The notes: generated by a model from the letters alone, not told the origin. A stretch of 64,000 nucleotides of DNA from Manis javanica (GCF_040802235.1 NC_133167.1:41600001-41664000); one strand, 5' to 3'; positions 1 through 16,740 are shown, numbered from the stretch's first letter. A program made the numbers and translations.

Positions 1-394
1 AAAGCTATTCAGGTCTAAATCTGGTTTGAACATTGTGTTTCCCAGGGAATAAATTCAGGGCATGTTAAAACTTTTGACAGACTTGGGTTTGTCAGTGTCC
101 TAAAATCTCTTTCCCACTGTTTAAAAATACCAGAGTATGTCCAGAACCAGAAAGGGTGTCAGCTCTAATTGAGCATAGATCCCAGTGACCTTGATATTGT
201 GGTCACAACTGAATAATGTGGGTGGATATCAGGTTGTAGTAGAGTTGGGTGGGCAGGTGAAAAGGTGCAGAGGATGAGTATGGATGGGAGGCAAGAGATG
301 GGTAAGTAGAAGATAATATAGGGCCAGGGATGTGCATTTTTAACTGGTTTAAACTTTTAAAAATTGGTACACACATTTTTAATTGGTATAATTA

Positions 395-457
395 GTAAAG
401 TCAAGTTTGCCTTTTCCCAAATTGGTAGGGAATTGAAAAAGGAGACATTTTCATTAA
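395..457 (-). pseudogene. Decayed partial copy of the last ASNSD1 coding exon
   Basis: The first 40 bases (395-434) match 1464-1503 in the last ASNSD1 exon with a single mismatch. The match then continues less perfectly, with a 3-base gap, to about 457 (exon 1528). Read on the minus strand, the copy keeps the frame over roughly 20 codons, including [13 protein letters not shown], which is identical to the gene. The splice acceptor is not preserved and the flanks do not match well. It lies about 0.8 kb past the ASNSD1 stop and does not look expressed. A small local duplication is the simplest reading. Confidence 0.75.
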
Positions 458-879
458 ACAGAGAACATTTTAAATGATAATACAGATCTTACAGAGAAGA
501 GGCTGAAGACACTAGAGAGAAAAGTGTAAGGTTCCTGAAAGGAAGGATTGGGATACAGAGAATGGGTAGAGGTACCACATTTTGATGGATGGATGGATAC
601 ATTTTCTTTTCTAATGGCAAGAAGGGAGAAAAGTATGGGTGTACCTACAGGTAAGTTAGAAATTCTGGTGTTGGAAAGTGGAGGCAGTTCTTGGCCTAAT
701 ACTTTGATCTCTGTGAAAAGTCCAGGTCATGAGCTGAGAATGGGACAGAGGAGGGAGGTCAGAGATTTGTTGGACAGGACAATGTTTTAAATAGTCTTCA
801 AGAATTCTCAGAGTGGGAAAATGGGCTGCCTAGAGAGCTGTAATAGAAGCACCAACTATTGCTCAGGAAGTATGACCCT

Positions 880-950
880 CAAGCAAATTGTTTAACTTCT
901 CTAAACCTTAGTTCTCTCATCTGTCAAACAGGGACCAATCTAAGCCAGGC
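880..950 (+). repeat. MIR fragment
   Basis: The core pattern of MIR (ttaacttctctaaacctt, then ctcatctgtcaaacaggga) is visible, strongly diverged. It is downstream of ASNSD1. Confidence 0.5.
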
Positions 951-1206
951 CCCTAACAACAATAAATTGAGTTGTTTTTTTTTTGGTTGTAGCTACCAAG
1001 AAAGCTGGCTTCTTTTAGTGTCGCAGATGGGACAGTACCATGTAGGAGTTCAAAGCAATGTTTAATATACAGTTTAAAATATCCAAGTTGTTCTTTCATG
1101 TGTAATCTCTCTCTCCAGAGTGTTAATTTGACTAAATTGGTTATATTAAGCAACACAGTTAAATTCACCTAATTTGTGAATTTTACAATGTTAAAACAGA
1201 CAGTGT

Positions 1207-1212
1207 TTTATT
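1207..1212 (-). promoter_or_regulatory. Candidate ASNSD1 polyadenylation signal (AATAAA)
   Basis: On the minus strand AATAAA lies about 43 nt past the ASNSD1 TAA stop, in AT-rich sequence. That would give a very short 3' UTR, so a more distal site is possible. Its use is inferred only. Confidence 0.35.
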
Positions 1213-1254
1213 TTTATATAATCATCATTCAGTAAATGTGACATTGTGAAATAA

Positions 1255-4200
1255 TTATGTTTCAATTTCCTTTTCAATAGAAAGGTTTTCTAAGGAAATG
1301 ACTTGGAGCCTTCCACATTTATCAGATGCCTTTTCATTATTATTCTCCATTTTTGCAATTCTGGATCCAAACTGCATGGCCCGTTTTGGCAGAAGAGCAG
1401 AGGCTGTCAGACCAAGTTCCATTGCTGCAAGACGCAAAATTAGTTTTTCACCAATTCCACGGGGTAAAGTCAAGTTTGCCTTTTCCCAGATTGGTAGGGA
1501 ATTTAGAAAGGAGACAACATTTTCATCCAGAAAAGGAAATCTAAAATAGATAAATATAAATATAGCCACTATAACAAAATAAGATCAATCTATTATTTCT
1601 CTTGTATTTTATTCAATATGTTAAAATTAAAAGTATAAAAATTTCTGAGGACATTATTTTTCTCAAAAATATTCTAGTTATTACACAATTTTACAGCTAA
1701 AATTTGATCACATTTAAAAAGTATTTCATAACTAATTCATAACAAGACTAATTCTAATACATACGCTACATAATAACTTGTTTCAATAAATAAATAAATT
1801 AGGCCAATGATGTCAAGAAATAATTTCAAATTGTTTCACAAAATGTCTTTGGGAAGCCTTGAAAACAGACATGGTCTTAAGTCAATTATTCAGTCTGTGT
1901 CTGCTCTTTATCATGTCTAAAGAAATTGAACTTTAGAGATAGTAAATCAAGGGCTCTACAATCCTGAACTTGTTAAACACTTACTTACGGTAAAACTTAT
2001 GGTCTCAAAACTGTTTAATTGCATTTAAATCATTTAAATAGCAGTAAATGGTGTAACATAACAAAGCATTAGACTAAAAAAATAACTTCCTGCCTTTTGG
2101 TTTCCTAATTTCCTACAAAATTCTGTTTTTTGTTTAAAATACTTTATCATTCTGCCATCTCAATTCTTTAAAATGCAATACAATTACACTTGTGTTTCTA
2201 TTTCATTACAATTGATTGGCGCTCAAGTAGAGAGACTGGAAGGGGTAAAGGTATTTGTTACATGGAATATTTTATAAAAATGAATAAATTTTAAAAGCAA
2301 ATTTATATATAAGATAACCTAGTCAAAGTACTACTGTTAATATGTATGTCAAAATTAATAATAAATTTATTAGATTTAGCTATTATAATGGTATTTGTTA
2401 AATCACAATTCTGTATTAGCTGTTTTAAACATTCTTTATGTGCATTTTTACCAAAGGGTATCATATGGGGCTTTAGAATTAACTGCTTTTGAACAAAAAA
2501 GGCAGCCTACAGTATAGCGGAATATACTTGTACATGATTTATCTGATGAAGGGTTAGGACCCAAAATACATGAAGAGCTCATATGCCTCAACATTGAAAA
2601 AACAAATAACCCAATTAAAAAACAGGTGCAGGACCTGAACAGACATTTCTCCAAAGAAGAAATACAAATGGCCGACAGGCACATGAAAAAGATGCTCCAC
2701 ACCACTATTCATCAGGGAAATGCAAATCAAAACCACAATGAGTTATCACCTCACATCAGTTTGAATGGCCACTATCCAAAAGACAAGAAATAATGTGTTG
2801 ACAAAGATGTGGAGAAAAGGGAGCCTCCCTACACTGTTGGTGGGAATGTCAATTGCTGTAGCCACTATGAAAAGCAGTATGGAGGTTCCTCAAAAAAACT
2901 AAAAATAGAAATACCGTAGGACCCAACAATTCCACTTCTAGGAATTTATCTGAAGAAAACAAAATCCCTGATCTGAAAAGATATGCACCCATTTATTGCT
3001 GCATTATTTACAACAGCCAAGATATGGAAGCAACCTAAGTGTCCATCAATTGATGAATGGATAAAGATGTGGTACATATACAGTAGGATATTATTCAGCC
3101 ATAATAAAAGAAAGAAATCCTGCCATTTGTGACAACATGGATGAACCACGAGTGTATTATGCTAAGTGAAATAAGTCAGGAGGAGAAAGACAAATGCCAC
3201 ATGATTTCATTTATTTGTGGAATATAAATGCAAAGCAAAACAGAAGGAACAAAACAGCAGCAGACTCATAGAGAAGGGACTGGTGGTTACCATGGGGGAC
3301 AGGTTGGAGCGAGTGGGAAGAGTGAGTAGGATAAAGAGGCACAAAAAATTCTCAATCATAATGTAGGTTGGTCACAGGGGTAGTAGTATAGCATGTAGAA
3401 TATAGCCAATGATTCTGTAACATCTTCCTATGTTGACGAATAGCTGTACTAGTGGGGGTGAGGATTTAATATGGGTAACTGTTGAACCCCTGTGTTGTAT
3501 ACTTGAAACTAAAATAAGACTATATATCAATAAAAACAAATAAAATAGAAAGAAGGCCAAGATAAAATGTTAAAGAAAAATGCATTTTAAGTTATTGTAA
3601 ATAAAAAAAATTATAATAAATACAGAAATTAGAGCTGAAAAAAAAAAGAATTAACTTTTACCAAAATAAAAAATATTCCCTTATTTCTGACCTACCTGAA
3701 ACAATGGATTGAATTTCTCTTTTATACACACACACACATTCCCACATGCACTTCAAAAGGGAAACCATTTTACATATTTTGTATTGTATTATTTTTACAT
3801 ATTTTGTATTTGTATATTTTGTATTTGCATTATAAATATTTCTCTCTTTATAATGGAATTTTGAAAATTAGGATGTAATGACATAGTAGTCAGAATGTTA
3901 CATGTGTCAGAACTGGTAAAAGTAAGGATGATGACTGTGTAAAGGCAACCATGGTTTAGTGGACAGAGGGAAAAACTCAAGGAGGGACAAAGAAGTGTGA
4001 AATCTCAGAGTGGTGTATTATGATGTTCCAGTTCCTATGAAGCTTGTTTGGACTCCCTGTTCTTGCATACTTGCACCTTCTAATAAACTACTATTTAATA
4101 AACTACTTGAATAAACTTCCATTTTTTATAACTAAATAACACACCTTCTTGTATTCTTAATGCTTTAAAAAGCTGTGTTCAAGCAGTTGTTTATTACCAT

Positions 4201-6641
4201 TGGAAATATATTGTTGGTAAAAATAAACACTTGAGATCACAAAAGAATACACATATGAAATGCCTTGATATCTCTGAAGGTTTAGGTACTCTGAAACAGA
4301 TGACTAATTGTGTTAAAAAAACACAGAGGGGAATTCAGGACTGGAAAACCATTTAAATCAGTATGGAGGTATACATACGAGGTGGGAGGAGAAAGCTTGG
4401 GAGTACGTCCTTGGGAGTATACCTGCTTAGTATTTCACTTTCTCAATTTTAGTCTCTTTCATGGTAGTTTTAAAAGCATGATGTTGCTGTATTGTCTTTG
4501 AAAACTACAGGGAAGACATTGCTTGGAGATGAGTTCTGGAAAACAACTGTTCCTCTGGTTCCTCCCCAGCTTTGATTCTGACTGACTGTGTTTGTAATAT
4601 TAAGCCAAGATAATATTGTTGCTGTTATTCATTTGAACAGTCTCCAAAAAAAAAGAAACATAAAAAAAAATCTCCTTCTACAGTCTACTGTTTTTACAAA
4701 ATTACTCAACAACATTAAGATCGATAAGATTACCTTGCTTCTTTCCCATGATCACCAATAACTCTGTCATCACGACCAAGATTTCTGGACGAAATTCGAC
4801 CCATGTCCATCTTGATTTCCTTATTCAATCCTTCCATTCCCTGTGTCTGAAAGCTGAGCCGATGACGGGAATAACCGGCAAGTTGCTCATCAGCACCAAT
4901 TCCAGTAAGAACTACCTATAAAGTTTGAAAGATTTCCATGTGAAAAAATGTTTTCTATTATACAGTAAGGGAAATAAAAGCAAAGTTTTGAAAATACAAT
5001 CTCAATAACATTTTCAAAGGAAAACTACAAGGTGAAGTCATAAGAGTAAAATATGCCCAAAATTTCAAAAAGTGTGTAGTAGTTTAAATGCAACCAAAAT
5101 ATGCTATCCTCCTGCAACCATGTTCAAAGCTTTAAGGGTCAAAATTAGGTCTCAAAAATTCTAGCAGAAATAATATGCCATACCTTTGCATTACTCTGAT
5201 ATGACTGCATTTCGTCCTGAGTCATTAACCAACCCATTCCTCTGGAAGCAAACCAGACTGCACAGCCAATGCTATCATCCAACACTGTATCCAAGGGCTG
5301 AACTAAGTGGCATATTCGAGTTCTTCTTAGTTTTTGCAGTTCGTCCAGAGAAACATTAATTTCAACAAAATTCCAAATCCGGGAAGGGTTAGCAGCTTGT
5401 AGTTCCTTCAGTCCTGCTCTTCCTGTGATTCGATCTGGTACAGTAGATTGTTTGTCAGCACTATCAGCAGCTGCAGCAGTATTTCTAGAGGATTTTTCAG
5501 AAGGTATTTCACAATGATGTTTCTGTTTTCTCTTTTTGTTACAGTTAGTTGATAGGGTCTTTTCTTCAGTCTTGAAAGCCACATTAAGGAGATCGACTGG
5601 TTCATCTAAAGGAATATGACGGTCAGCAAGGGTCGCGATAACCATGGAATCAATACCACCAGAAAACAGGATTGCAACATTTGCTTTCCTTTCACAAGTT
5701 TTCAAAACTTCACTTGGTGCCAGACTGTCATCCCTAGGTAAACACAAGACACGTCTCCTGACTGCGACACTTAGGACATCAATGAATTGTTGAACAACTT
5801 TCTTCATGTGCCCATCGGTAAGAAAGACCTCCAGTGTCTCTCTCGTAGGTGGGACACTGGAAATGTTACTGCAATGAATTTCAAATGGACATTGTGGCAA
5901 CGTCATATTTAAAGGAACAACAGGTTCTTTAACATATAGTTTGGCTTCATTCTCTACCACTGATACAAACGTTGGCAAGTTTGCTGAAATCTGAGTCAGG
6001 CTATTAACACATTCTTTGATAACATTCTCTCCAGAAATGTATTTCCAAGGATATAATTTTAAAATGACTGAATTGGAAATGGAAGAGAACTTGAGATCAA
6101 TTCTGAAAATTCCAGATGCTGGAACTTCTTGCCATTGATTGGCCATACCAGATGTCTGACTGCCAACTGAAGAGAGGCAGAAACTCCTGCCCAAATTACT
6201 AAAATGCCAAAGCAAGCTACGGCGGCCAAAAAAGTCCCTACCAAACCATAAGTAATGACTAGATGCTTGATAATATATAAAAGACCAAGGACCTTGGACA
6301 TCTGCGAAGAGTGACAAAATATCAGATTCACTCTTACAAGAGGAAAGATAATTAAACATTATCTGAGTATCATTCTCTTCAGCCTCAACCTTTATCCCAC
6401 TAAAGACTTCTCCATTCCACAGGAACACATTGCCTCTTTCGTCTTCCACAGGCTGGGCAGTCAAAATACCTCTTAAGTGAAGGACATGACCAGAAAATAA
6501 ACAGTGGTAATTAGCATTGAACTTTAACAACTGTTTACTACTATCAGGTCCTCGCCGTTTAAGGTTATACAGTAAGTCTTCTTTCAAAGCTTTGTGGAAA
6601 TGCTCCACAGAAAAGCTTACAGAACAACAAATGCCACACAT
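1255..6641 (-). CDS. ASNSD1: ASNSD1, asparagine synthetase domain-containing protein 1 (3 coding exons)
   Basis: Coding exons 6641-5184 (486 codons), 4916-4735 and 1540-1255 make 641 residues plus a TAA stop, close to the human length of about 643. Donors: GTATGG at 5183, GTAATC at 4734; AG acceptors at 4918-4917 and 1542-1541. The N terminus MCGICC gives Cys2 after Met removal, the expected nucleophile of a class II glutamine amidotransferase. RRGPDS (29-34), WNGE (75-78) and GRDFFGR (135-141) fit that domain, which covers roughly 1-180. The asparagine-synthetase-like domain has the PP-loop SGGIDS at 327-332 and [15 protein letters not shown] early in exon 2. A Lys-rich, low-complexity linker at about 360-400 (KKRKQKHH) interrupts it, which looks like an insertion relative to bacterial AsnB. 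Known family architecture suggests amide transfer and ATP-dependent amidation, but I know of no firmly proven reaction for this paralogue. The first coding exon also carries the 3' end of the ASDURF reading frame. No break is seen; it appears functional. Confidence 0.95.
2485..3646 (+). mobile_element. 5'-truncated L1 in ASNSD1 intron (antisense to the gene)
   Basis: The sequence runs from the late ORF2 region through the 3' UTR to an A-rich tail ending at 3646. Diagnostic stretches include tgaagaaatacaaatggc-type ORF2 C-terminal coding and the poorly conserved 3' UTR. A 10-bp direct repeat agaattaact at 2475-2484 and 3647-3656 is the likely target-site duplication. Stops and frameshifts make it non-coding. 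It lies in the intron between ASNSD1 coding exons 2 and 3 on the opposite strand to the gene. Confidence 0.85.
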
Positions 6642-6662
6642 TGTTATGTGAAATCAAGTTGA

Positions 6663-10587
<3,925 letters not shown>

Positions 10588-10646
10588 CTCCACCCAGAGT
10601 GAGATTCCCGGAGAGCTGAGCCCCGCAGCCGGCAGTCCCCAGTCTT

Positions 10647-10659
10647 CGCGCGTGCGCGC
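10647..10659. promoter_or_regulatory. NRF-1-like motif (cgcgcgtgcgcgc)
   Basis: Near-palindromic CG motif similar to the NRF-1 consensus YGCGCAYGCGCR, about 60 nt upstream of the ASDURF start codon. Binding is inferred from the pattern only. Confidence 0.45.
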
Positions 10660-10756
10660 TCCCAGCGGCTCCACCCACTCCTTTCCAGAGTCCTACCAAT
10701 AGCGGCGCGCACTCACGAGAACGCCTGCGCAGTACGGATCTGGCGTGAAAGCAGTG

Positions 10757-10770
10757 GCGCGCGTGCGCAC
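10757..10770. promoter_or_regulatory. NRF-1-like motif (gcgcgcgtgcgcac)
   Basis: Second copy of the same type, about 170 nt upstream of the ASDURF ATG. A further partial match (cctgcgcagtac) lies at about 10724-10735. Confidence 0.45.
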
Positions 10771-10869
10771 AGTTGCGTAGAAGCGCGTGAGCAGAGCCTG
10801 GTTATGAAATCTGAAACATTCCGGAGCGGTCCCCTAGCGGCTACCGTGTAGAAACGCTTCTGTGGTCTT

Positions 10870-12195
10870 TTCACCCTCTGGCATCCAGTAGACTGTGAAT
10901 TGAATGCACCCCCCAGTGGTAAATGAAAAATAGAGGTGAGGTAGCAAGCAATACTGCTTACATCAGGGCAAGGATAGGGAGCGAGGCACAGATTTAAGAG
11001 ACACATTGTTGGCGACGGAACTGTACAGACTTGGTAAAGTTTTTGTTGATTTGTTTTAGGGTTAAAAGATAAATACAGGATGACCAGTTAAATATGAAGT
11101 AAAACAAAAATTTGGCATTCTTTTAACGTATCTCCTGGCTCCATTCCCTAAAAACCTTTAGGTTCACTACAGTTGAGCTGGTGGGAACATAGGAACATGC
11201 TTCTCCTGATATATGGGATGTCATTTTAATAGTGTTTGGAAGTGAAGGTGAGGCTTATCTGTAAAGCTGAAGAGACTGAGTCTCCTGGCATTTTAGTCTT
11301 TTTTTTTGTACCCCACCTTCTACAGCAGTGGCTTAGCTCCCACTCTTTTTTTCCCCCAGTTATTTCCATACTGAGTGGCTGGAAACATTGCTGATTGGTT
11401 TACAGCTGTTCACCCCCTTTGGGGGGTGCTTATGGTTCTGCCTTCTTGTGATGTTTCTGTTTATTTACAAGGGCCAGTCAAGATGATATAATATATTAAA
11501 CAAAGTAATCATAATCATATCAGTGTGGGGTTAAGCTCTCTTCAAAGTTCTTTCAAGTTTTATCTTACTTTTCATGCTTATCCAGTTGCTTCTATATTCC
11601 CCTTCAGCTGCTGCAATTCCTGCATTGTTTGAAGTCACACTTTAGGGCTACATGGTATTATTTGTCTTGTCTGACTGGTTCAGAATTGCACACCTGGAGC
11701 CCACCATACAGCTAGCTAGGCTGTTCTTCCTTTTAAGTCCATTGCTGTCGTATATCCTACTTAATAGAATAATTTCATGTGTATTAATGCTATGTAGCAG
11801 TCTGATACTACATTCTTAATATATTTCAGTCTATTTAACAATACGTAGTTCACTATTGACCATTTTGTAAAAATAGCATGTGTTATTAGTCTGGCTTCCA
11901 AGGTTTTGAATGAATAGCTCTCCCAAGCACTGTTTTTCCTTGCTTTCTCAGTGGACTTCAATACAGATTTGTTTTTAGCCACATGGTTCTCCTTTTCTCT
12001 CCCAGATGAGGTGTGAAATAGTGCTGTGGTTCCTAAATACTAGTTAACAGGTGGGTGCTCTTCTCATACAAAATCTCCTGAAAATCTTGTTCATATACAT
12101 ACATATTTCTCAGTCCTTTCTCCAGATTTACTGAAACAAGTCTTTGGGAATGGATATGGTTATCTGCTGCCGAACATAGTCCTTACCATTTACCC
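10870..12195. other. Upstream of the gene, no gene seen
   Basis: No exon or repeat family recognised. A small perfect hairpin caccccctttggggggtg lies at 11411-11428. Confidence 0.5.
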
Positions 12196-12199
12196 TATA

Positions 12200-12410
12200 A
12201 TCAAAAGGCTGGGCTTGAATTTTGGCTTCTACATTTATTAGATGTGTAGCTTTGGTTAAGTCATTAACCTCCCAAGCCCCAGTTTCCTAATCTGTAAAAT
12301 GGGAGTAATAATAGTACCTACCTAAAAGGGTTGCTGTGAGGATTAAATGAGTTAATTTTTGTAGAGTATAACAATTTCAGGTACATAGTAAGTAGTATCG
12401 AAGTATGCAT
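12200..12410 (+). repeat. MIR element
   Basis: It has the MIR core (cagtttcctaatctgtaaaa, gggttgctgtgaggattaaa) and the 3' part resembling gtacatagtaagtag. Diverged but clear. Confidence 0.8.
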
Positions 12411-13148
12411 TACATAGATAAATCAGAAGTTGCCCCAGATGAATTTGACACAGCAAGGTTTATGAACGAATGGAATGGAAAGAACCATGCTTGAAATGCT
12501 TGACTGTTTCTTATTGAAGATATGTCATCTCTTTTACTTCTAGTGATTGTCAACAGGGCTGGAGGTACTTTTGGCGGCCACAGTCTTTACATGGTCTGTT
12601 AACTCTGATGGAGTGGGACTAACTGGGAGTAAATTGGAACAAGATAGGCTGAACCACAAGCTCTTCCTAAGAAGCCTAGACTAGCAGGCCAAAGGGTTGC
12701 CTCATTAAGCAGACAGCACTGGAAATTGTATGGGGTGGGAATCAGATGGACTCTAGGACCAAATAACAAGGAGTAAAATCAAGGGAGTAATGATATTGTA
12801 ATCTAAATACGTTATGTGCATCAGAAATTCTGTCAGAAGATGACAGGACCTGAGATATTGGACTGATTTTTATAAGCAGAGCTCTAGTATCTGGAAGGGA
12901 TACTACTGGGTCCTTATCACATAAGCACTGTGGGGAGGAGGCAGCACCTTAGTCTTGGTAAGGAAGCATAGCAGGCTGGTCTTGGTCTGTTAAGGGAAAT
13001 GGCTGTGTCTCCAGGTACTGGTTTGGAGGTGAGTAAACCCTTTCTGTCTGAGGTAAGATTGGTTCTAAAGCTTACTTAGCTTCAGACATGCGATATGGAT
13101 ATCAAGTAACCTGGACTACTATGGCCAATATCACTTTGGGGCTCTCCT

Positions 13149-13293
13149 GCAGGGCAGAGACTAGGGTGAAACAAATGAGGCACCTAGGGTACAAAATATA
13201 AGGGTACACTCACTCTCAGGGTCTTTCAAGAGAGTGCCTCTTTAAAATTTCCACCTAGGTACCTCTTAAACATCACTCTAGTCTCAGCCCTGC
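13149..13293. mobile_element. MITE-like element with 20-bp terminal inverted repeats
   Basis: The 145-bp unit starts gcagggcagagactagggtg (13149-13168) and ends cactctagtctcagccctgc (13274-13293). Reverse-complementing the end gives 18 of 20 matches to the start. There is no coding capacity. The structure fits a non-autonomous DNA transposon or a long hairpin; I do not recognise the family. The inner arms (ggcacctaggg and cacctaggtacc) also look partly inverted. Confidence 0.55.
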
Positions 13294-15880
13294 TAAGGCA
13301 CCCACTGGATTTGAAGATTTCATTGTTGGTGGTTCTGTTTTGCAATATAGTGTTAAGTGTGGTTTGTGAATGACACCAGTGAAAGATGCTTCATATGTAT
13401 CTATACATGACTGACAATTATGAAAAAGATTGATTAAAATTATCTTAACTTCTGCCATATGGAAGCCATAGTCCACCTGCTTTCCCCATGCTTAAAAAGT
13501 TTTGGTCATTATTGAAGAAGAAAAACTAAACCTAACCATGTCTGTGAGTTAGATCACAGTGAATGGCTGAGTTGATTGAATGAAGAATTTATGAATTGTT
13601 TAATATTCCGAGGAGTTTACAAATAATGATTAGGTATTTACTGTTACCAAATTTGCATTTAGATGCTTTTAAAACATATGGAAATATGTCCATTTGAGTG
13701 AATCAACAGGGACAAAGTCTAATTGGTGTATTAGTGATAAATATTTATGTATTCAAATAATGTTTTCCTTTATAGAATGCCCTCATTATAATGCAGAACT
13801 CTTGAACTGGTTATTTTTACTCTATTTCTGATTGTTAGCTATAATAAAACTTTACAAAGCTGTTAATCAAACTCTGTTGATGGCGACAGTGTAACTCTAC
13901 GTTTGTGTCTTAAATTTGTTTTTCTATGTGAAGCAACTAGCCAGTAAAATGCTGTTCATGTTATTAGAGAGTAAGCAAGTAAGTTAGTTCAGTTTGTGCT
14001 TGCTTGTAGGTTCTGTTGTTTTAGGGTTAAAAGCATTGCTGCGCTGTGGTTATTGACTTGCCCTAGTCAAACAGCACACACAAAACACAACACACAGGTA
14101 TGTGTCTGTAGCTCCCAGTGATTTTATAGTGGACGTTGAGTGTGCAAGGCTGAGATTACATTTTGAATGACCAAAGCCATGCTTACTGCGGGTTTGATGC
14201 CATCACAGGGGTGGTTGTTACTGCACTGAAAACTGTGGTTGAGGCTCCTTGAAAGAAGGGGCATAGGATGGCTTTTGCAGAAGAAAGGTGTATGTAGGAG
14301 GCAGGGGAAGATGCAGGAGGTGAAAGAGTATAAAGAAGTTGGGTATGAGAACTTGGGAGATTATTTTGTTCAACCAGAAATTATGATCAAACCTCTGATA
14401 CTAATATTTGAACTAATTGTGTTTTTATTTAGAATTAAGTAAATGAAGACAAAATACAACTTTGTAGACTTCCCCATAAATATAAAACTAGAACTGGGCT
14501 TTCTTCTACAGGTTACATGGCACATGGTTAAAAGTGTTTAATTCAGCTAAAGAAACTTTTATGTAGGCATGAATTTGTCTATCATCAGACTCACAAGACC
14601 CTGAACCTTTTTTTCATTTTTTATTCAGTTCAGGAATTCTTCTATTAATACATTTTTTTCTTGAAAAACAAAATATTTCATGAACTTCTTAAGAATAGTA
14701 GCTTAAATATTATATCCCTATGATAAATTAAGGCTTACATATTAAAGTAAGAACTAGAAAGGAACTGGTGGGAGTTTCCTTACTGGGAACTAAATATACC
14801 TGAAACTAGCTCTCTGAAGCTGGTGTAATACTTTATAGCCCTATTTTAGAGTGATAGGCTCTGCTTCCAAACTCTACAGTATCTCAGTTTTTTTCTTTAC
14901 TCTCTATGCCTAGCTGTTTCTTATTCTAAATTCATGAATTTTGATTAAGGGGTCTCATCATAAAGTTTATCTGATCCCTATTGATAAACTAAACAAAACC
15001 AACAGCATCAATAAAAGTCCTATGGTATTCCATTGTTTACTCTTTCATGTAGATAGGAAATTATTCAACCTCTCAGGATAATTAAATTCTAGTCTAAAAA
15101 TGTGGAATCCTAGCTTATAAATACGAGATAGTTCTGATTCACTACCTAATTCACTAGATATTTTCTAACTCATTGAGCAAGTCTCAAGAGTCCTGTGCCT
15201 CAGCTTCCTGTTCTGCAAGATAAGGCAAATGATTAGCATTTGCATTATAAGAGTGTTCTTAAGTACAGCTAGAGTGAAAAGATTTCTTAAGCACAGCTAA
15301 AATAAAAAGAAACACAAACTAATGTTGACACTCCCTTGGATATAGAATACTCAAACAGAAGTTCTTAATAAACTTTCCAGGAATTAGTTTTTAAAGCTCT
15401 TCTATAATTGAAGACCCAGTTCATCTCTAACGATACAGTCTTACATACCATCTAGAAAGACAATATTTATAATATATATATATATATCCCAAACATCAAT
15501 CATCACAGAAGCAAAGAATCTGAAAGTTAAAATACATGGCTACCAATTCAATTCATGACTAGGATTTTTAACTTAACCTCATTTATAGTTTCAGAATAAA
15601 AATACCAACAGTACATTCTATCAACATGATTTCTTTCTTCCTTTGGGAAATATCTCACCAAATGTGTACAGTTAAATTACTGAGCTTTAAAGTAATTTCA
15701 AATAGTTTCTCTTGATAGATTTTTAGGTAATGCTTTATAAAACTTTGAAGTTCACTTTATACTTATGCAAATATTTACAAGGTTACAAATTAAGTATACA
15801 AAACAAGGTATATTCAGAGTTTAGCTTCTATTCCTGCTTCCACTTTATTTCCTACCCTCCCTTTATTGACAATCATTTAT
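13294..15880. other. Intergenic, nothing recognised
   Basis: AT-rich sequence with only short chance ORFs and a TA run at 15.47 kb. I also see nothing in 12410-13148. Confidence 0.5.
15466..15488. repeat. TA simple repeat
   Basis: aatatatatatatatat run of about 20 bases. Confidence 0.85.
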
Positions 15881-16740
15881 TTTTCATTTAAAAAAATTAA
15901 AGTAAAATTTCACACTCTTTTGTGTACTGTCCTGTGAATTTTGACAAATGCATATATAGTTATACAACCACTTCAGTCAACTGTACTGCCACCCCAGCTT
16001 CTGGCAACTACTTCTGTTTCCTGTCCCTGTAGCTTTGCCCTTTCCAGAATGTCTTATAAATGGAATTATATATAGAAAGTCTTTTGAGTCTGGCTTCTTT
16101 CACTTAGAAAAGTATATTTAAGATTCATTCATTATTATTGAATAATCTAATAGGTGTGTAGTAGTACCCCATTGTGGTTTAATTAACATTTCTCAGATTA
16201 GTGATGTCACCTTTTTTTCCATGTGTTTGTTGTCTGTTTATCTTTTTTTGGTGATGTGCCTGTTCAAATCTTTTGCCTATTTCATATTGGGTTGTATGTT
16301 TTCTTATTTTTTAGTTTTGATTGTTCTTTTATATAGATTGAATATAAGTCCTATGTCAAATATATGATTTGCAAATGTTCTCCCAGTCTATGGTTTATCT
16401 TTTTATTCTTAACAATTTCATTTAACGATCAGGTGTTCTAACTGTAATAAAGTCAAATTTATTGATGTTTTTTTCCTAGAACTGTAATAGTTTCATTTTG
16501 TATTTAGTCCTATAATCCATTTGAGTTACTTTTTGTAACAGATATGAGGTAGGACTCGAATTCCATTTTTTTTTTGCATATAGATATTCAAAAGTTCTAG
16601 TACCATTTGTTGAAAACTATCCCTATCTCACTGAATTGCTTAAAACTTTGTAGAAAGTTACTCTTCCTTAGGCTAAATTTTTAGTTGTAGAATTAAAGGT
16701 TCAAAGGGCATGGGAATTTTTTGGCTCATGTTCGTTTTGT
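15880..16740 (-). repeat. Old L1 (L1M-type) remnant, minus strand
   Basis: It shows the reversed L1 ORF2 and 3' pattern: ccccattgtggtttaatt, ttcaaatcttttgcctatt, and accatttgttgaaaac, in the order expected for an L1 on the minus strand. It is heavily diverged, with no usable frame. Confidence 0.7.

Noticed and set aside
1..394. Exons of a neighbouring gene at the left end
   Set aside because: Gene order in human would place another gene nearby, but I see no exon-like frame with splice sites here.
11411..11428. Perfect short hairpin caccccctttggggggtg as a terminator
   Set aside because: Such hairpins do not terminate RNA polymerase II and the stem is isolated; no role can be supported.
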